This document shows positions 45,887 through 60,000 of a stretch of DNA of 64,000 bases, piece by piece. Positions within the stretch are counted from its first letter, which is position 1; each line of letters begins with the position of its first letter. The position numbers and the translations under genes are program-made. The notes beneath the pieces are model-generated. The model had not been told where the DNA came from. It saw only the letters and a list, made by a program, of their open reading frames with translations, and did not search any database. The DNA lies in NCBI RefSeq assembly GCF_041381155.1, contig NC_091141.1, forward strand, positions 22,588,828-22,652,827, written 5' to 3'. Source of the DNA: Argopecten irradians. Lineage: Eukaryota; Mollusca; Bivalvia; Pectinida; Pectinidae.

Positions 45887-48800
45887 TTAAGTTATTTTTA
45901 GTGCGAATGGTAGGCTAAATTTGCGTTTAGGCAAATTGCCAGATCAGTAAGCTGTGAAACGCGGTTGCGAGACTTGATCGGAACGAAGCTTTATCACCCA
46001 GCACAGTTACAATCAATAACCTTATACGAGTCAAGTACTCCAAGTCCAGCGCTGGGTTTACGAGGTGTTCCCATGAAACAAATGATCATGGTCAGCCGTA
46101 GATAACGTTTCATGTAACTGAACCAATGCATGGGTTGAGTTGGTAGATGTAGTCTACCATGTTTCTTAAAACTATCATTATTGATGAGAGGGAATGGCTG
46201 TAAAACACATTGACTGGTTGGCTGTCGAAAAGCCCTTGTATTGGATTGATGGGTAACTTGTGCCCAGAACGTGGAGAGCATTGATGGCTGGTTGGTACCA
46301 GACGTAACTCGTATGAAGCATGGAATGAGAAAAGCTTACCGTTATACATTGTGTGAATGTTGCCCTGGTGGATAATAACATATTTCGAAACTCTTACGAG
46401 ATTATAACTTGATCAATCAATTAAGTGAGACACCAATTACAAAATGTAGTACTCGAGATAACAGAACAAGATCTATGAATCATATGCACAGTGGCAATCC
46501 AGTAGATTGGTACCGCCTCATTGCCTGTTATAATTAATTTGACTGTCTACTTCTACCAGCATAATCAAAAGTTCTTGCGCAGAGTTCAAAACGCTATGAG
46601 TCATGCATGCGAAATACAAAAACAACCTCAATACTTTCAAAATCGTAGAGAAGTCCACATTTGAATGTTTGGATACGTCAAATAAAACAATCCTCTCAGG
46701 TTGCCACTGGATGTGCCCAGATGTGCGCGAGCTACACACCAAATAGTTTTTTCAATGCAATTACTTACAAGTACAGGTGACGCATGTATATACGTAATGG
46801 GCCTGTGTGAATTGCTAGTGTGATCGCTAGCAGGTACAAAAGGGAAAGCAGAATCAAAATACTAAATGTGTGGTTAGAGGAGTACTAAATTCGACCCAAT
46901 TTTTTCACACACTGGAGTTTAGTAGAATACAGACACACACAATACTATTCACAATTTTATACAATTATATTGCTGCATGTTAGTTCACGTACACAAGTGT
47001 ACTGTATTTATTCATATGACAATGCGACACCCCCATTTGACAATCAGAGAGTTTTTGACGCTAGGGTCATTTCAGGTAGACGTAGTGTTAGGAGAATGCC
47101 GTTGGACTGAAGTTTTGATGAATCGATCGGGGAACTCAGACTCAGGGTTTTGTGTGTAACCAATTGTATGAGTCACGTGGACGTTAACAATCGAATTTAT
47201 GTTGACCGCGTAACGCTTTCCAGGGAAGATTGTAGCAAACTTTAATTCTACTGACACTCGAATTTCCAATTTTCTTTGCAATTCTTGTTATTTAATCACG
47301 TCTGAATACACAATGTAGTTATACACAGAGAGGGAGCATGCATAGAATAGAAATATCAAGTTTTAAATGCAAGAAAGCGACAAAAATCAAACGTGTAGTC
47401 ATTGTTGAGAAGGATTTCGAAACTTTTTTTACAAACAAAATGTCTGTGTGTCAATAACATTTAAATTGGTAAGCATACGGAGATAAATAATATACCAAGT
47501 ATTGAGTAGTCAGTAAATAATTGACTTCTTCATATGTGCTATATAAGATATTAATCCAATTAGAACAATACAATATATTTATAATAGTAATTTTTGAGCA
47601 ATGTAAGTTATATACTATGAACAATAATGGCCATAATTTCTGATCCAATATACGCAGTACATTTGGCGTACATTTTTTTGATGAAGAAATTGAGAACATG
47701 CCTTTCATTTTAGATGTGGATTAGTTGTGTCTTGGTGAATTAGACAGGAATGTAGATCCCTCACGTAGCGGACTCAAGTGTCTGATTGCCATGTTCTCAG
47801 TCGTTTAGTGTTCAGTTCATCACAAATAGGAATTCGACTACTCCTATGGAACGGTTATATTTACATTTACTACGTAGTTCTTAGCGCGCCTGCCTGTCAA
47901 AGTCTTGAAATTTCTGATATGCATGAAGTACTTAGATGAAATGCATAAGAGCGACAAAAGGCCACAGTAGCGATTGTGATGTGCGACAAGTTTTCTAATG
48001 ACCTTTCCTTATGCGGTAGTTTTACGGATCAGCTAAATTACCATTGACACCTTCGTTTGTCATATTCAAACATCTCCTTTTTTTATGAAACTCTATTGAC
48101 AGATTGTCTCACTCAAATTACTTGGGTCAAACCCCACGCAAAGCCTAACATGATATTGTGAGCATACTCAAGTAATCAGAAAGGCTAACCCCCACTAGTA
48201 CCATTCTGGGTAGCATTGGTGATGTTCTTGTAGAGTTCTAATTGCTTTGAAATCTAACGTCAGTGTGTTATAGAAAAAAGCTTTGGCGCTACAATGTGTG
48301 ATAAGCACACCATTCTCCACTCAGATATCCCTAGCGCAGTCAGGTGAAAGGGTATATGGATAAAGGGGTGCATATGTGTAAGTACGGTTAGAATATGTCT
48401 AGCCCAATAGTGTTTTCCCTCTGATAGCAATATTGATTGAAAGGAAGAGTGGCTAGAAGGTACTTCCGTACTCTCTGAAACAGGCCAGGTTTCCGTAATG
48501 GAGTTTGACAGGTGGGGGATACGCAGTTTATGGGAAGAAGTATAGAAGAGAGTGGGGGCTGGCATGCATGCTTCACAGACCATGCACAGTGACAGTCTGA
48601 GGTCATGCCTTACAAGATAAACTGACCAAGTGGATTTGGGTTATATTGTTTAACATCCTATGATTGATATCTATACAGCCAGGGTCATTTTAGGATGTTC
48701 CAGGTAACTGTGAAATCAATTTTTTTTTGTTGGGCTCAATTTTTGTTGAGTACAAAATTTTACAGTTTTGTTGGCGCTTCAATTGGTGGAGAAGGCCGTA

Positions 48801-49275
48801 CACATTAGAGTCAAAAATACTGCCGTCAGACTCGGCATTGTCACATGTACTGTACATGTGAATGATCACTTGCATTGCTCGGCTCACACTAACTTTCCAG
48901 TTTGTTTAGCAAAAGTTGTGAAAGTGATTTTTCTCTCTTTAGCAAATAAGAATTTCATTTAGCAAATTGCGCATTCACAGCATTTCATAATGAAAAACAT
49001 TTAATTACTAAGAAGCATCAAATAATGTACTTTATGCATTAAGTGAAAAATAACTGGCACACTTATACAAAAGATCCTGATCATTCATTAAACCATACTC
49101 CGTCGTGTGTATTGTTACTTTACAGCCCTTCAACATTAAAATATATATGGTACAGTAACTGATTAATTTATCAACTGTTTTAGATTTGCTATGAAAGTAA
49201 TGTGACTGAAAAAAAAACTATGTTTGAAGCTTGTGTCCGTGTGTTTGGAAATTGGGTGTGTGAAGAAAAACTTAA

Positions 49276-49621
49276 AGATGCTCCACCGCCGACAGCATAA
49301 ATGATGTTAATCATTTGAAAAATAATCAGTATTTAATCGTGTATATATACATGTATGCCTAATTAACACAAAAAATAATATAAAATAATTTATTTCGCCT
49401 TTGGTGCATGCGCAATCAGTACTTCATTCCATATAGGATATAGTGTCACAGAATTTTTTCGGTATGCAATTAATTATTTTTCATGTTTTTAACTTGGAGT
49501 AAAATTAGAAGCTCAAACTTTTCAATGGTGGTAATGGTGTAAAGTAAGTAAAAAATACTAAATCGTCTGCTCCTGTTTTTTATAGTGAAAAAAAATACAA
49601 TTTGTCAGCAGTGGAGCATCT
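49276..49621. mobile_element. TTAA-flanked MITE, copy 4
   Basis: 346 bp from AGATGCTCCACCGC to AGTGGAGCATCT, with TTAA on both sides (49272-49275, 49622-49625). Its sequence is the same as copy 5, as expected from the tandem duplication. Confidence 0.93.
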
Positions 49622-52600
49622 TTAAGTATTTTTAGCGAATTAGGATAAATTTATTTTAGCAAATTGCCAGATCAGTAGCGTGAACCCAGACCTTTATCGG
49701 AACGAACAGCTTTATCACCCAGGTCACCGTTACCAATACAATAACCTAGAGTCAATTACACAAACCAGCGCTTCTTTACAGGTGTTACCCAGCGAAAAAA
49801 AACAAAACAATGATCAACTTCAGGCAGCGTAGATAACATCATGTAACTAACCAATCATTTTGTTGGTAGATGTAGTCTACACATGTTCATTAAGAAACTA
49901 TCATTAATTTGAACTATTGGTGTAATTTTTGACTGGTGCATCCAAACGCCTTTTATTGTAATTATGTAAGCGTCCCTAAATAGACGTGTATGCAAGGTGG
50001 GGTACCAACTATCGCCTAGATGAACCCTGCCCCCGACTACCAACACACACACCAACCCCAAAAGACACCGTTTGCGACCTCGCACCCCGATGATTGCAGC
50101 CCTTGATCATATGCCCAGGGCATCCAGTAGACCATTGCCTTATAATTAATTGACTTTTACTTTACTTTCAGCATATTCAAAAGTTTGAAGAGTCAAAACC
50201 TATGATCATGATGTATAACAAAAAAAACCACATACTTCAAATCGAAGAGCCACATTTGATTGTTTGGAGTCAAATAAAAACATCCTCTCAGGGTTCTACT
50301 GGATGCCCTGATGTGCAAGCTTTCAATAGTTTCAATGAATTTTAGTACATGTACATGTATATATAATTGGCGCCTGTAGTGAATTGTGCTAGAGTGAAGC
50401 TAGCAGCGTGAAAGGAACAACCGACTCTACATCTAAAGGTGTGTTAGAGGGAATATACATGGCGGCACGCAATTTTATCAAACTAGAGTTTAGTAGAATT
50501 CAGAATGCCAAAATTAACTAAATTACAATTTATTACAATTATATTCTGCATCGTTAGTTCAAAGACAATTGTAAAATCATGTATTTATTAGTTGACGAAT
50601 AAGCCCCCATATATGACAATTCAGACAGTTTTTGGACCTCTAGGGTCAATTTTCTGGTAAGAGCTAGTATGTTAGGCAAATCCTCGCTGATATATGTTAT
50701 GATCCGTATACAATCAGTATTTGTGGTAACGACCAATCGCACTGGATCAGCTTAAAAAATCGATTATATTTGACAGCCGCGTACTCTTTCTCAGGGGGAA
50801 AGGGTTGTCCAAACATTATTCTACTTGACTCCATTTCAATTCTTTTCCAATTTCTTTTATTGACACTCAGATACACATTGTGTATAACAAGAGGTCATGC
50901 ATATATATAATTCAATTTTAAGGCATAAACGAAAAAAATCAAATGTATTATTTGTTGAAAGATTCAAACTTTTACAAACAAAATTCAGTGTGTCATAACA
51001 TTTAAATTGGTAACATAGGAGATATTAATATACATGTATTGAGTATAGTAATAATTGACTTCTTCATATGTATATATATATATTAATACATTAGAACAAT
51101 ACATATATTTTTATATAATTTTGAGCTGTAATTAATACTATAACAAATTGCATAATTTCTGAACAAATAAGCATAAATTTGCGTACATTTTTTTATGAAA
51201 AATGGAGAACATGCCTTTCATTTTAATGTGATTAGGTTGTCTTGTGTAGTAAGCAGGAATGTAATCCCCACGTAGCTGACTCAAGTGTTGATTGCCATGT
51301 TCTCAGGTCGTTTATGTTTTCACAAATAGAATCATACTCCTATGAACGTTTACATTACTACGTAGTTCTTACGTGCTCTTCAAATCGTTTATATGCATGA
51401 TATTTGAAATGATATGAGCGACACAAAACACACAAGCGATTGATTGCGACAAGTTTTCTATGACATTTCTTGCGTGTTTTACTGATCAGCTAATTATATA
51501 CACCTTCGTTTGTCATATGTCAAACAACTCTTTTGTTTATGAAACTCTATTACAGATTTCTCACTCAATTAATTGGTCAAACACCCCAAACCAACAATAT
51601 TTGACAAACTCAATTAATCAGAACACCACTAGTAATTTCTGGTACATGTTATTTTATTTCTATTTGCTGAAATTCTAACTCTGTTGTATGAAAAAACTTT
51701 GGCCTACATTGTGTGATAAGACCATTCTCCTTCAAATCCTACCATTCATTGCTAAGGTATATGTAAGGGGGCATATTGTCGGTAGAATATGGTAGCCCAA
51801 TAGTGTTTTCCCTGATAGCAATATTATAAATGAGTGCTAGAGTACTTCCTACTCTTAACATCCAGGGTTTTCTAATGAGGTTTGAAAGGGGATTAAAGTT
51901 GATGAAGTAAAATGTGGCTGCAATGCATGCTTCACACCATGCACAGTGACACTGGTCAGCTTAAATAAACTGACCAAGTGGATTTGGGTTATATTGTTTA
52001 ACATCCTATGATTGATATCTATACAGCCAGGGTCATTTTAGGATGTTCCAGGTAACTGTGAAATCAATTTTTTTTTGTTGGGCTCAATTTTTGTTGAGTA
52101 CAAAATTTTACAGTTTTGTTGGCGCTTCAATTGGTGGAGAAGGCCGTACACATTAGAGTCAAAAATACTGCCGTCAGACTCGGCATTGTCACATGTACTG
52201 TACATGTGAATGATCACTTGCATTGCTCGGCTCACACTAACTTTCCAGTTTGTTTAGCAAAAGTTGTGAAAGTGATTTTTCTCTCTTTAGCAAATAAGAA
52301 TTTCATTTAGCAAATTGCGCATTCACAGCATTTCATAATGAAAAACATTTAATTACTAAGAAGCATCAAATAATGTACTTTATGCATTAAGTGAAAAATA
52401 ACTGGCACACTTATACAAAAGATCCTGATCATTCATTAAACCATACTCCGTCGTGTGTATTGTTACTTTACAGCCCTTCAACATTAAAATATATATGGTA
52501 CAGTAACTGATTAATTTATCAACTGTTTTAGATTTGCTATGAAAGTAATGTGACTGAAAAAAAAAACTATGTTTGAAGCTTGTGTCCGTGTGTTTGGAAA

Positions 52601-52624
52601 TTGGGTGTGTGAAGAAAAACTTAA

Positions 52625-52970
52625 AGATGCTCCACCGCCGACAGCATAAATGATGTTAATCATTTGAAAAATAATCAGTATTTAATCGTGTATATATACA
52701 TGTATGCCTAATTAACACAAAAAATAATATAAAATAATTTATTTCGCCTTTGGTGCATGCGCAATCAGTACTTCATTCCATATAGGATATAGTGTCACAG
52801 AATTTTTTCGGTATGCAATTAATTATTTTTCATGTTTTTAACTTGGAGTAAAATTAGAAGCTCAAACTTTTCAATGGTGGTAATGGTGTAAAGTAAGTAA
52901 AAAATACTAAATCGTCTGCTCCTGTTTTTTATAGTGAAAAAAAATACAATTTGTCAGCAGTGGAGCATCT
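52625..52970. mobile_element. TTAA-flanked MITE, copy 5
   Basis: 346 bp, with TTAA at 52621-52624 and 52971-52974. The copy lies in the third tandem segment and matches copy 4. Confidence 0.93.
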
Positions 52971-53339
52971 TTAAGTATTTTTAGCGAATTAGGATAAATT
53001 TATTTTAGCAAATTGCCAGATCAGTAGCGTGAACCCAGACTTGATCGGAACGAAGCTTTATCACCCAGCACAGTTACAATCATAACCTAGAGTCAATACT
53101 CAACCAGCGCTTTTACAGGTGTTCCCATGAAACAATGATCATGGCAGCGTAGATAACTTCATGTAACTGAACCAATCATTTGTTGGTAGATGTAGTCTAC
53201 CATGTTTTAAAACTATCATTATTTGAACTGTAATTTTTGACTGGTGCTTCAAACCTTTTATTGTATTATGTACTCCCTGAAATAGACATTATGCAGTGGG
53301 TACCAACTATCCTATGAACGCATAAAAGTTACCTGACAT

Positions 53340-53560
53340 TAAAACAAAAAAATGATTTCACAGTAGCTGCATGGTGAAGGAAAGTAGGAGTTCCTGGAAA
53401 AAACAAACTGACCAGTGGTCAGTACCTGGCAAATGTCCCACATGGGATTCGAAAGTGCAACCCAGAGGTGGAGGGCTTGTGGTAATTTGTCGAAACATCT
53501 TAACTACTAGGCCATTAATTATGACCAAGAGGTTGGAAAACAAGAGTTAGAATATTGAGA
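53340..53560 (-). mobile_element. tRNA-derived SINE, minus strand
   Basis: On the minus strand it reads GGCCTAGTAGTTAAGATGTT (A-box-like), CCCTCCACCTCTGGGTTGCA, TTTCGAATCCCATGTGGGAC (B-box-like), TGCCAGGTACTGACCACTGG and GTTTTTTCCAGGAACTCCTA. This is the same order as the SINE at 5041, with a diverged tail. Confidence 0.7.
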
Positions 53561-54096
53561 TAATTTAAATACTCAACAACACCCCACATTTTATACAGTT
53601 TACAAATTGAATGTCATAAAAATGCAGTAAACTCAAAAATTCTGAAAAAAAATCATTGAAAAATAATAAAGGAAAGGTATATATTTATATATGTAGAGAT
53701 TACTGGAGATCAGCACCAAGTGTTCAGGAAGAAGAAGCATCTATTTGCTTCATTATTGACAACACAGTGCTTTTTGTAACGTGTCAATATCAGGGGTTAC
53801 ATTATCATTCAGGGGTGGCGGTATATTGCAGTGTCAGGGGTACATTTCTATACTATCTGTATGCTATCTATTGTAATTTAATTAGCCCAAATCAGGCTCT
53901 TTAATCGGTAAAATGTACCAGGTACCGACTGATATTGAAACACCTGTAATATCTATATATACCACAGTTTATAAGTAGGGGGACTGTACTGCATATAATG
54001 GGCCACTATCCTCATATATAGAAGTTTTTTTTTTTTTTTTTGCAAAATTTCTTTGAAAACAATATTAACACAAGAAACTTCACATCCTTACTCATA

Positions 54097-54430
54097 AGCC
54101 TAAGATGAGGTTATACACCAAACAAATGCAAGATTCGCGGCGTAATCTTTGATAACATCATATATCAGTGAAGTTTCATTTTGCTGTTTTGATAATTGGC
54201 GCAGTGATAACTAATTTAATGTGCGGTATTTAGCTATAGGGCGATGGTGGTAATAATAAGGCGACTCGCATTATGAAAATTAATTATATAACATTTAATT
54301 TATTTTAATAAAAAAAATTTAGATGGTGATGATAAGAGTAATAATAATATATTACTGTTCAGCTAATGACTTTTTGGACTCCATAAAATGTCATTTTACT
54401 TTTCCTTTTCCATTTTAAAGACTAAAAGCC
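54097..54430 (+). mobile_element. partial copy of the 19878 foldback family
   Basis: The copy matches 19970-20250 through CCTAAGATGAGGTTA, a GCGGTATTTA block, TGAAAATTAA-TTAATTTATT and CCATTTTAAAGA-TAAAAGC. The outer inverted ends are missing or unrecognisable. Confidence 0.65.
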
Positions 54431-54434
54431 GTTT

Positions 54435-55765
54435 CAAAAAGGTGGTGTGGCTTTAAACTTGTGTTATTTTATTGGAATTGGTCATTATGTGGTCTTTGTT
54501 TGTAGCATCATCAAAAATGATGTGTTTTAACTTTTCATGACATGATAGACAAAATAATGTAACCAATGAAAAAATTAATTATTACATTATAAATAGACAG
54601 ATAATAACATGCTAAATATAGGACACCCATATAGAGAGAAATACCTGGTAACAATAATAGATTAGATGACGTGATTAATGCTTTAAAGTGTTGACCAAAT
54701 AAAACTGAGAGCTGATCATGGATGATATATGATTAAAAATGTCTGTCTAGTTCAGGTGTACTGTGTAACTAAAGTAAAATGATAAGCCTGGTCTATAGCC
54801 ACATAACAGATCTAATACACAAACTATATACAGCTCCTATGTTTCCTGAAGTGACGAATGCACCAGCTGTTACTGTGAGCGACACCTGTGAAGTTGCTGA
54901 GGCAATGAGTCGGGGTGGATGGTGGTCGGAAGTTTTCTGGAACTTTACAAAACTAGCTAGGCTCGGATCTGCTTTATAAGTGTAACTGCCTCAATTTGTT
55001 GTGTACACATAACATTTGATTATCAGCCAAACATTGGCCTGGGACTGCTTTGCTTCATGGTGTTGTTTATCAGTAGTACGATGGAAATCTTGTGGATTCT
55101 TGAGCATAAGTGTACCACGTCTGGACGTCAGTCTTTAAACACAACATACAGATATAATGCATTATCTGGAACGGATACAAGATATTGTATATGATTTTCA
55201 TAATCTGAAGATCAATCCAGGCTGTACTGTTCTTCCATAGATATGATAGACAGAACAGAACACTTTATTTACAAAAAGAACTTGGCGGTGATGTCACATG
55301 ACCTTGAAGTTGAAGATATTGATGTTACACACACATCTATGAGTATATGTACGTGTATTTGTTGTGTTGGAGGTTTATATATGGCAAGATGGGTTGTGTG
55401 TGCACATATGTGTGTGTGTGTTTTTGTATTCTCCGAAAAGTAATCTCATTTGTGTTTATATATGTTGTTTATGCAACAATAACATTGGTTAATTTCTACT
55501 TACCGTAATGTTTTTCTACAAGTCCCCACCAAGAACTGGGTGGAACTAAACACATAGATATTGTGTATGTCGTCTGTGCATTATCTTGTCTGGGCTCTAT
55601 CTCCTATTCTTTTAGGCACTGTAACTTCATACTGAATAGAATGTTCAATCTAGCTAGGTGAGATGGTGTGTGGGGTACCAAAAGCAAGGTCACTGTGACC
55701 TACATTTTGAACTTTGACCTAAATTACAGAAAAAAACTTATCTTGGCTCCATTTACATCCAGATT
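54435..55765. other. mostly unassigned, one weak coding candidate inside
   Basis: Apart from the frame at 54779-54979 no gene or known repeat was recognised. A short TG run lies at about 55400-55425. Confidence 0.35.
54779..54979 (+). CDS. weak candidate terminal exon, unknown protein
   Basis: An open frame of 66 codons ends TAA at 54979. Its second half (TNAPAVTVSDTCEVAEAM, then GGWWSEVFWNFTKLARLGSA) has a more protein-like mix of residues than the other short frames. An acceptor-like TATATACAG occurs at about 54832. No family is recognised and no partner exon was found, so chance is quite possible. Confidence 0.18.
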   Translation: MISLVYSHITDLIHKLYTAPMFPEVTNAPAVTVSDTCEVAEAMSRGGWWSEVFWNFTKLARLGSAL

Positions 55766-56835
55766 GTGGATGTCAGATATTCTACTATTAGCCCACTACC
55801 TCTAGGTTGTGGTGGCCAAGTGTTAAACATGTCAGATATTCTACTATTAGCCCTCTACCTCCAGGTTGTGGTGGCTATGTGTTAAACATGTCAGATATTC
55901 TACTATTAGCCCTCTACCTTCAGGTTATGGTGGCTATGTGTTAAACTTGTCAGATATTCTACTATTAGCCCACTACCTCCAGGTTGTGGTGGCTATGTGT
56001 TAAACTTGTCAGATATTCTACTATTAGCCCTCTACCTTCAGGTTATGGTGGCTATGTGTTAAACTTGTCAGATATTCTACTATTAGCCCACTACCTCCAG
56101 GTTTTGGTGGCTATGTGTTAAACTTGTCAGATATTCTCATAGCCCCTACCTCAGGTTATGGTGGCTATGTGTTAAATTGTCAGATATTCTACTATTAGCC
56201 CCTACCCTTCAGGTTATGGTGGCTATGTGTTAAACTTGTCAGATATTCTAACAATAGCCCTCTACCTTCAGGTTATGGTGGCTATGTGTTAAACTTGTCA
56301 GATATTCTACTATTAGCCCACTACCTCCAGGTTTTGGTGGCTATGTGTTAAACTTGTCAGATATTCTACTATTAGCCCTCTACCTCCAGGTTTTGGTGGC
56401 CAAGTGTTAAACATGTCAGATATTCTACTATTAGCCCTCTACTCCAGGTTGTGGTGGCTATGTGTTAAACTTGTCAGATATTCTACTATTAGCCCTCTAC
56501 CTCCAGGTTTTGGTGGCCAAGTGTTAAACATGTCAGATATTCTACTATTAGCCCTCTACCTCCAGGTTTTGGTGGCTAAGTGTTAAACATGTCAGATATT
56601 CTACTATAAGCCCTAGCCTCTACCTTTGGGTTGTGGTGGCTATGTGTTAAACATGTCAGATAATCTACTATTAGCCCTCTACCTCAAGATTGTGGTGGCT
56701 ATGTGTTAAACTTGTCAGATATTCTACTATAAGCCCTAGCCTCTACCTCCAGGTTGTGGTGGCTTAATGTTTAACATTTCAGATATTCTACTATTAGCCC
56801 TCTACCTCAAGATTGTGGTGGCCAAATGTCGGATC
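55765..56835. repeat. 59-bp minisatellite, ~18 copies
   Basis: The unit contains GTCAGATATTCTACTATTAG, CCCTCTACCTCCAGGTTGTG and GTGGCTATGTGTTAAAC. Sub-variants alternate (CTTCAGGTTATGG versus CTCCAGGTTTTGG; AACATGTC versus AACTTGTC), which suggests higher-order duplication. A few units have small deletions (56130-56200). As 59 is not a multiple of 3, each copy shifts frame, and the 60-codon frames here are not genes. Confidence 0.93.
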
Positions 56836-57099
56836 CAATTTTGTATTTATAGTACATGTATATATTACTCTTCCTCAGACCTGTGGCTAAGAGTTAAATA
56901 TATCAACTATTCTACTACTTACCTTCTAGCTCAGTGCTGTAATCTTTTAAATGGTTAAAAAGATGTTCTAGGACAAGTATTACTATTAACTCTCTATATA
57001 GCTACCTTTGGAATGCGGTGGCATTATTGTGTGCATGTGAAAAAATGCTAAATATCTACTACCTGAGTACTAACTGAAGGCTTCTACTCATTAAGTTTA

Positions 57100-60000
57100 T
57101 AGCCCACCATCATCAGATGGTGGGCTATTCAAATCGCTTTTAGTCCATGGTCCGTCTTCCGTCCATCAATCCATCCATCATGTTACCGCTATTTCTCAGA
57201 AAATACTAAAGGGATCTTTCCCAAATTTCATGTTAGGTTCCCCTAGGACCCTAGTTGTGCATATTGCATTTTGGGAACAATCAGTCAACAAAATGGCCGC
57301 GAGGCCGCCATCTTAGATTTTGATAGTTGAAGCATGTTACTACTATTTCTCAGAAAGTGCTGAAGGGATTCTTCTCAAATTTCACATGTAGGTTCCCCTA
57401 GGGCCCTAGTTGTGCATGTTGCATTTTGGTACCGATAAGTCAACAAGATGGCTGATAGGACACCATCTTGGATTTTGATAATTGAAGGTTGTTACAGCTA
57501 TTTCTCAGAAAGTACTGAAGGGATCTGTCTCAAATTGCATGTGCAGGTTCCCCTAGGGGTGTAGTTGTGCATATTGCATTTTGGGACCAATTGATGAACA
57601 AGATGGCCATCAGGCCACCATTTTGAATTTTGAATATAGTTGAAGCTTGTTACCACTTTTTCTCAGAAAGTACTGAAGTGTCATCTGCTTTAAAATCCTA
57701 CTCCTCCTTCATCCTTGAATGGATTTCATCTATATTTGGTGTAAAACATCGTTGGGGAAGGGACATCATTATTTTATATAACATCTCAATTTTAAGTGGG
57801 GCGGGGCTCCAAAGAGGAAATTTTATTATTTAATGCTTTAAAATCCATACTCACTCTTATCCTTCATCCATTGAATGGATTTCATCCATATTTGGTGTCG
57901 AAACATCATTTGGGAAGGACAATCATATTTTTGATATTAAACTCGAGCCTGGTACGGACCCCTTGGGGCTGAGGGGTGGGCCCCAAATGGGGCAAATTTT
58001 CTTAATTTTAGCTTTTAAATCCTACTCCTACTTCTCCATTGAATGGATTCTCCTATTATTTGGTGTAAAACATCGTTGGGGAAGGACAATCATATTTTTT
58101 ATATAAGATGAGCCTGGTCGACCCTGGGGCTGAGGGATGGGGCCCACAAAAAAGGGCAAATTTTCTTAATTTAAGATTTAAAAATCCCTACTCCTCTTTC
58201 ATCCTTGGATGGATTTCATCCATATTTAGTGTGAAACAAGCATTGGCGGAAAGGGACAAATCATATGTTTATATAAATGAGCACTGGTCCAGACCCTAAG
58301 GGGCAGAGGGGGCGGGGCTCCCTAAAGAAGAAATTTTCTATAATTTAAGCTTTAAAATCCTACTCCTCCTTAATCCTTATTGGATTTCATCCATATTTGG
58401 TGTGAAACACTCATTGGGGAAGGACAAATCATATTTTATATAAATGAGCCTGGTACGAGCCCCTTGGGGCTTGAGGGAGGTGGGGCCCCATAAAGGGCCC
58501 ACAAATTTTCTTCAATTTTAGCATTTAAAATCCTACTCCTCCTTCATCCTTGGAATGGTTTCATCCATATTTGGTGTGGAAACATCATCTGGGGAACTGG
58601 ACCACATCATATTTTATATAAATGAGCCTTGTCCGACCCATAGGGGCTGAGGGATGGGGCCACCAAAAGGGCAAATTTTCTTATATTTAAGCCTTTAAAA
58701 TCCTATCCTCTTTCATCCTTGGATGGGTATTTCATCCATATTTAGTGTGAAACATCATTGGGGAAGGACATTCATATTTTTTATAAATGAGCCTGGTCCC
58801 GACCCCTAGGGGCTGAGGGCATGGGCCCAAAAAGGGCAAATTTTCTTAAGTCCTCACTCCCACCACCCTCCCACTAGCTTTAAAATCCTACTCCTCCTTC
58901 ATAACTGCGAATGGATTTACGTCTATATTTGGTGTTAAAACATCGTTGGGGAAGGACAATCATATTTTAACTATAAATGAAGCCTGGTCCGACCCCTAGG
59001 GCAGAGGGGCGGGGCTCCAAAAGAGGAAATTTTCTTAATTTAAGCTTTAAAATCCTACTCCATCCTTCATACCTTGATATGATTTCATCTATATTTGGTG
59101 TAAAACATCGTTGGGGAAGGACCAATCATAATTTTTTTATATAAATTCGAGCCTGGGTCCAACCCCTAGGGGCAGAGGGGCGGGGCTACAAAAGATGGAA
59201 ATTTTTCTTAATTTAAGCTTTAAAATCCCTACTCCTCCTTCATCCTTGAATGGATTTCATCCATATTTGGTGTGAAACATCAATTTGGGAAGGACAATCA
59301 TAATTTTATATAAATGAGCCTGGTACGGACCCCCATTGGGGTGAGGGGTGGGGCCCCAAAAGGGCAAATTTTCTTAATTTAAGCTTTATAAATTCCTACT
59401 CCTCCTTACATCTTGAATGGATTTCTTTCTATATTTGGTGTAAAACATCGTTGGGGAAGGACAATCATATTTTATATAAATGAGCCTGAGTCCGACCCTT
59501 AGGGGCATGGAGGGATGGAGTCCCCAAAAAGGTGCGAAATTTTCTTTAATTTAAGCTTTAAAAAATCCTACTCCTCTTTCATCCTTGGATAGATTTCATC
59601 CATTATTTGGTGTGAAAAATCTTCTATTGGGGAACTGGACATTCTTATTCTTATATAATATGAGCCTGGTCCGACCCCTAGGGTTGAGGGATGGCGGCCT
59701 CTAAAAACGGGCAAATCTTTTCTTAATCTTTAGCTTTAAAATCCTACTCCTCCTTCATTCCTTGAATTGGATTTCATCTATATTGGTGTAAAATATCATT
59801 GGGGAAGGACAATCATATTTTATATAAATGGAGCCTGGTCCGAACCCATAGGGGCTGAGGGGTCGGCGGCCCCGAAATGGGCAAATTTTCTTAATTTTAG
59901 CTTTAATAATCCTTAACTTCTCCTTCATCCTTGGATGGATTTCATCCATATTTTGGTGTGAAACATTGTTGGGGAAGGGACAATCGTATTTTATATAAAT

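Larger units (their letters stand above)
42955..53340. repeat. threefold tandem segment of ~3.3-3.8 kb
   Basis: The copies start near 42955, 46475 and 50100. Each carries in order GCCCAGGGCATCCAGTAGA (decayed in copy 2), TTGGAGTCAAATAAAA, TAGATTTTAGT-like AT-rich DNA, CGTCAGACTCGGCATTGTCA (about 44998, 48824, 52172), and one TTAA MITE (45458, 49276, 52625). The block 48620-49680 is near-identical to 51965-53030, and 43690-45380 is close to 50890-52560. Other blocks (45390-48610, 49680-50100, 50370-50870) match only with many small insertions and deletions. Three identical 65-codon frames (44865, 48690, 52038, minus) only mirror the duplication. Confidence 0.9.

Noticed and set aside
44865-52310. 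Identical 64-65-codon frames in three places, as if conserved genes
   Set aside because: Identity extends through non-coding flanks; it is explained by the tandem segment. Both strands are open, and no motif is seen.
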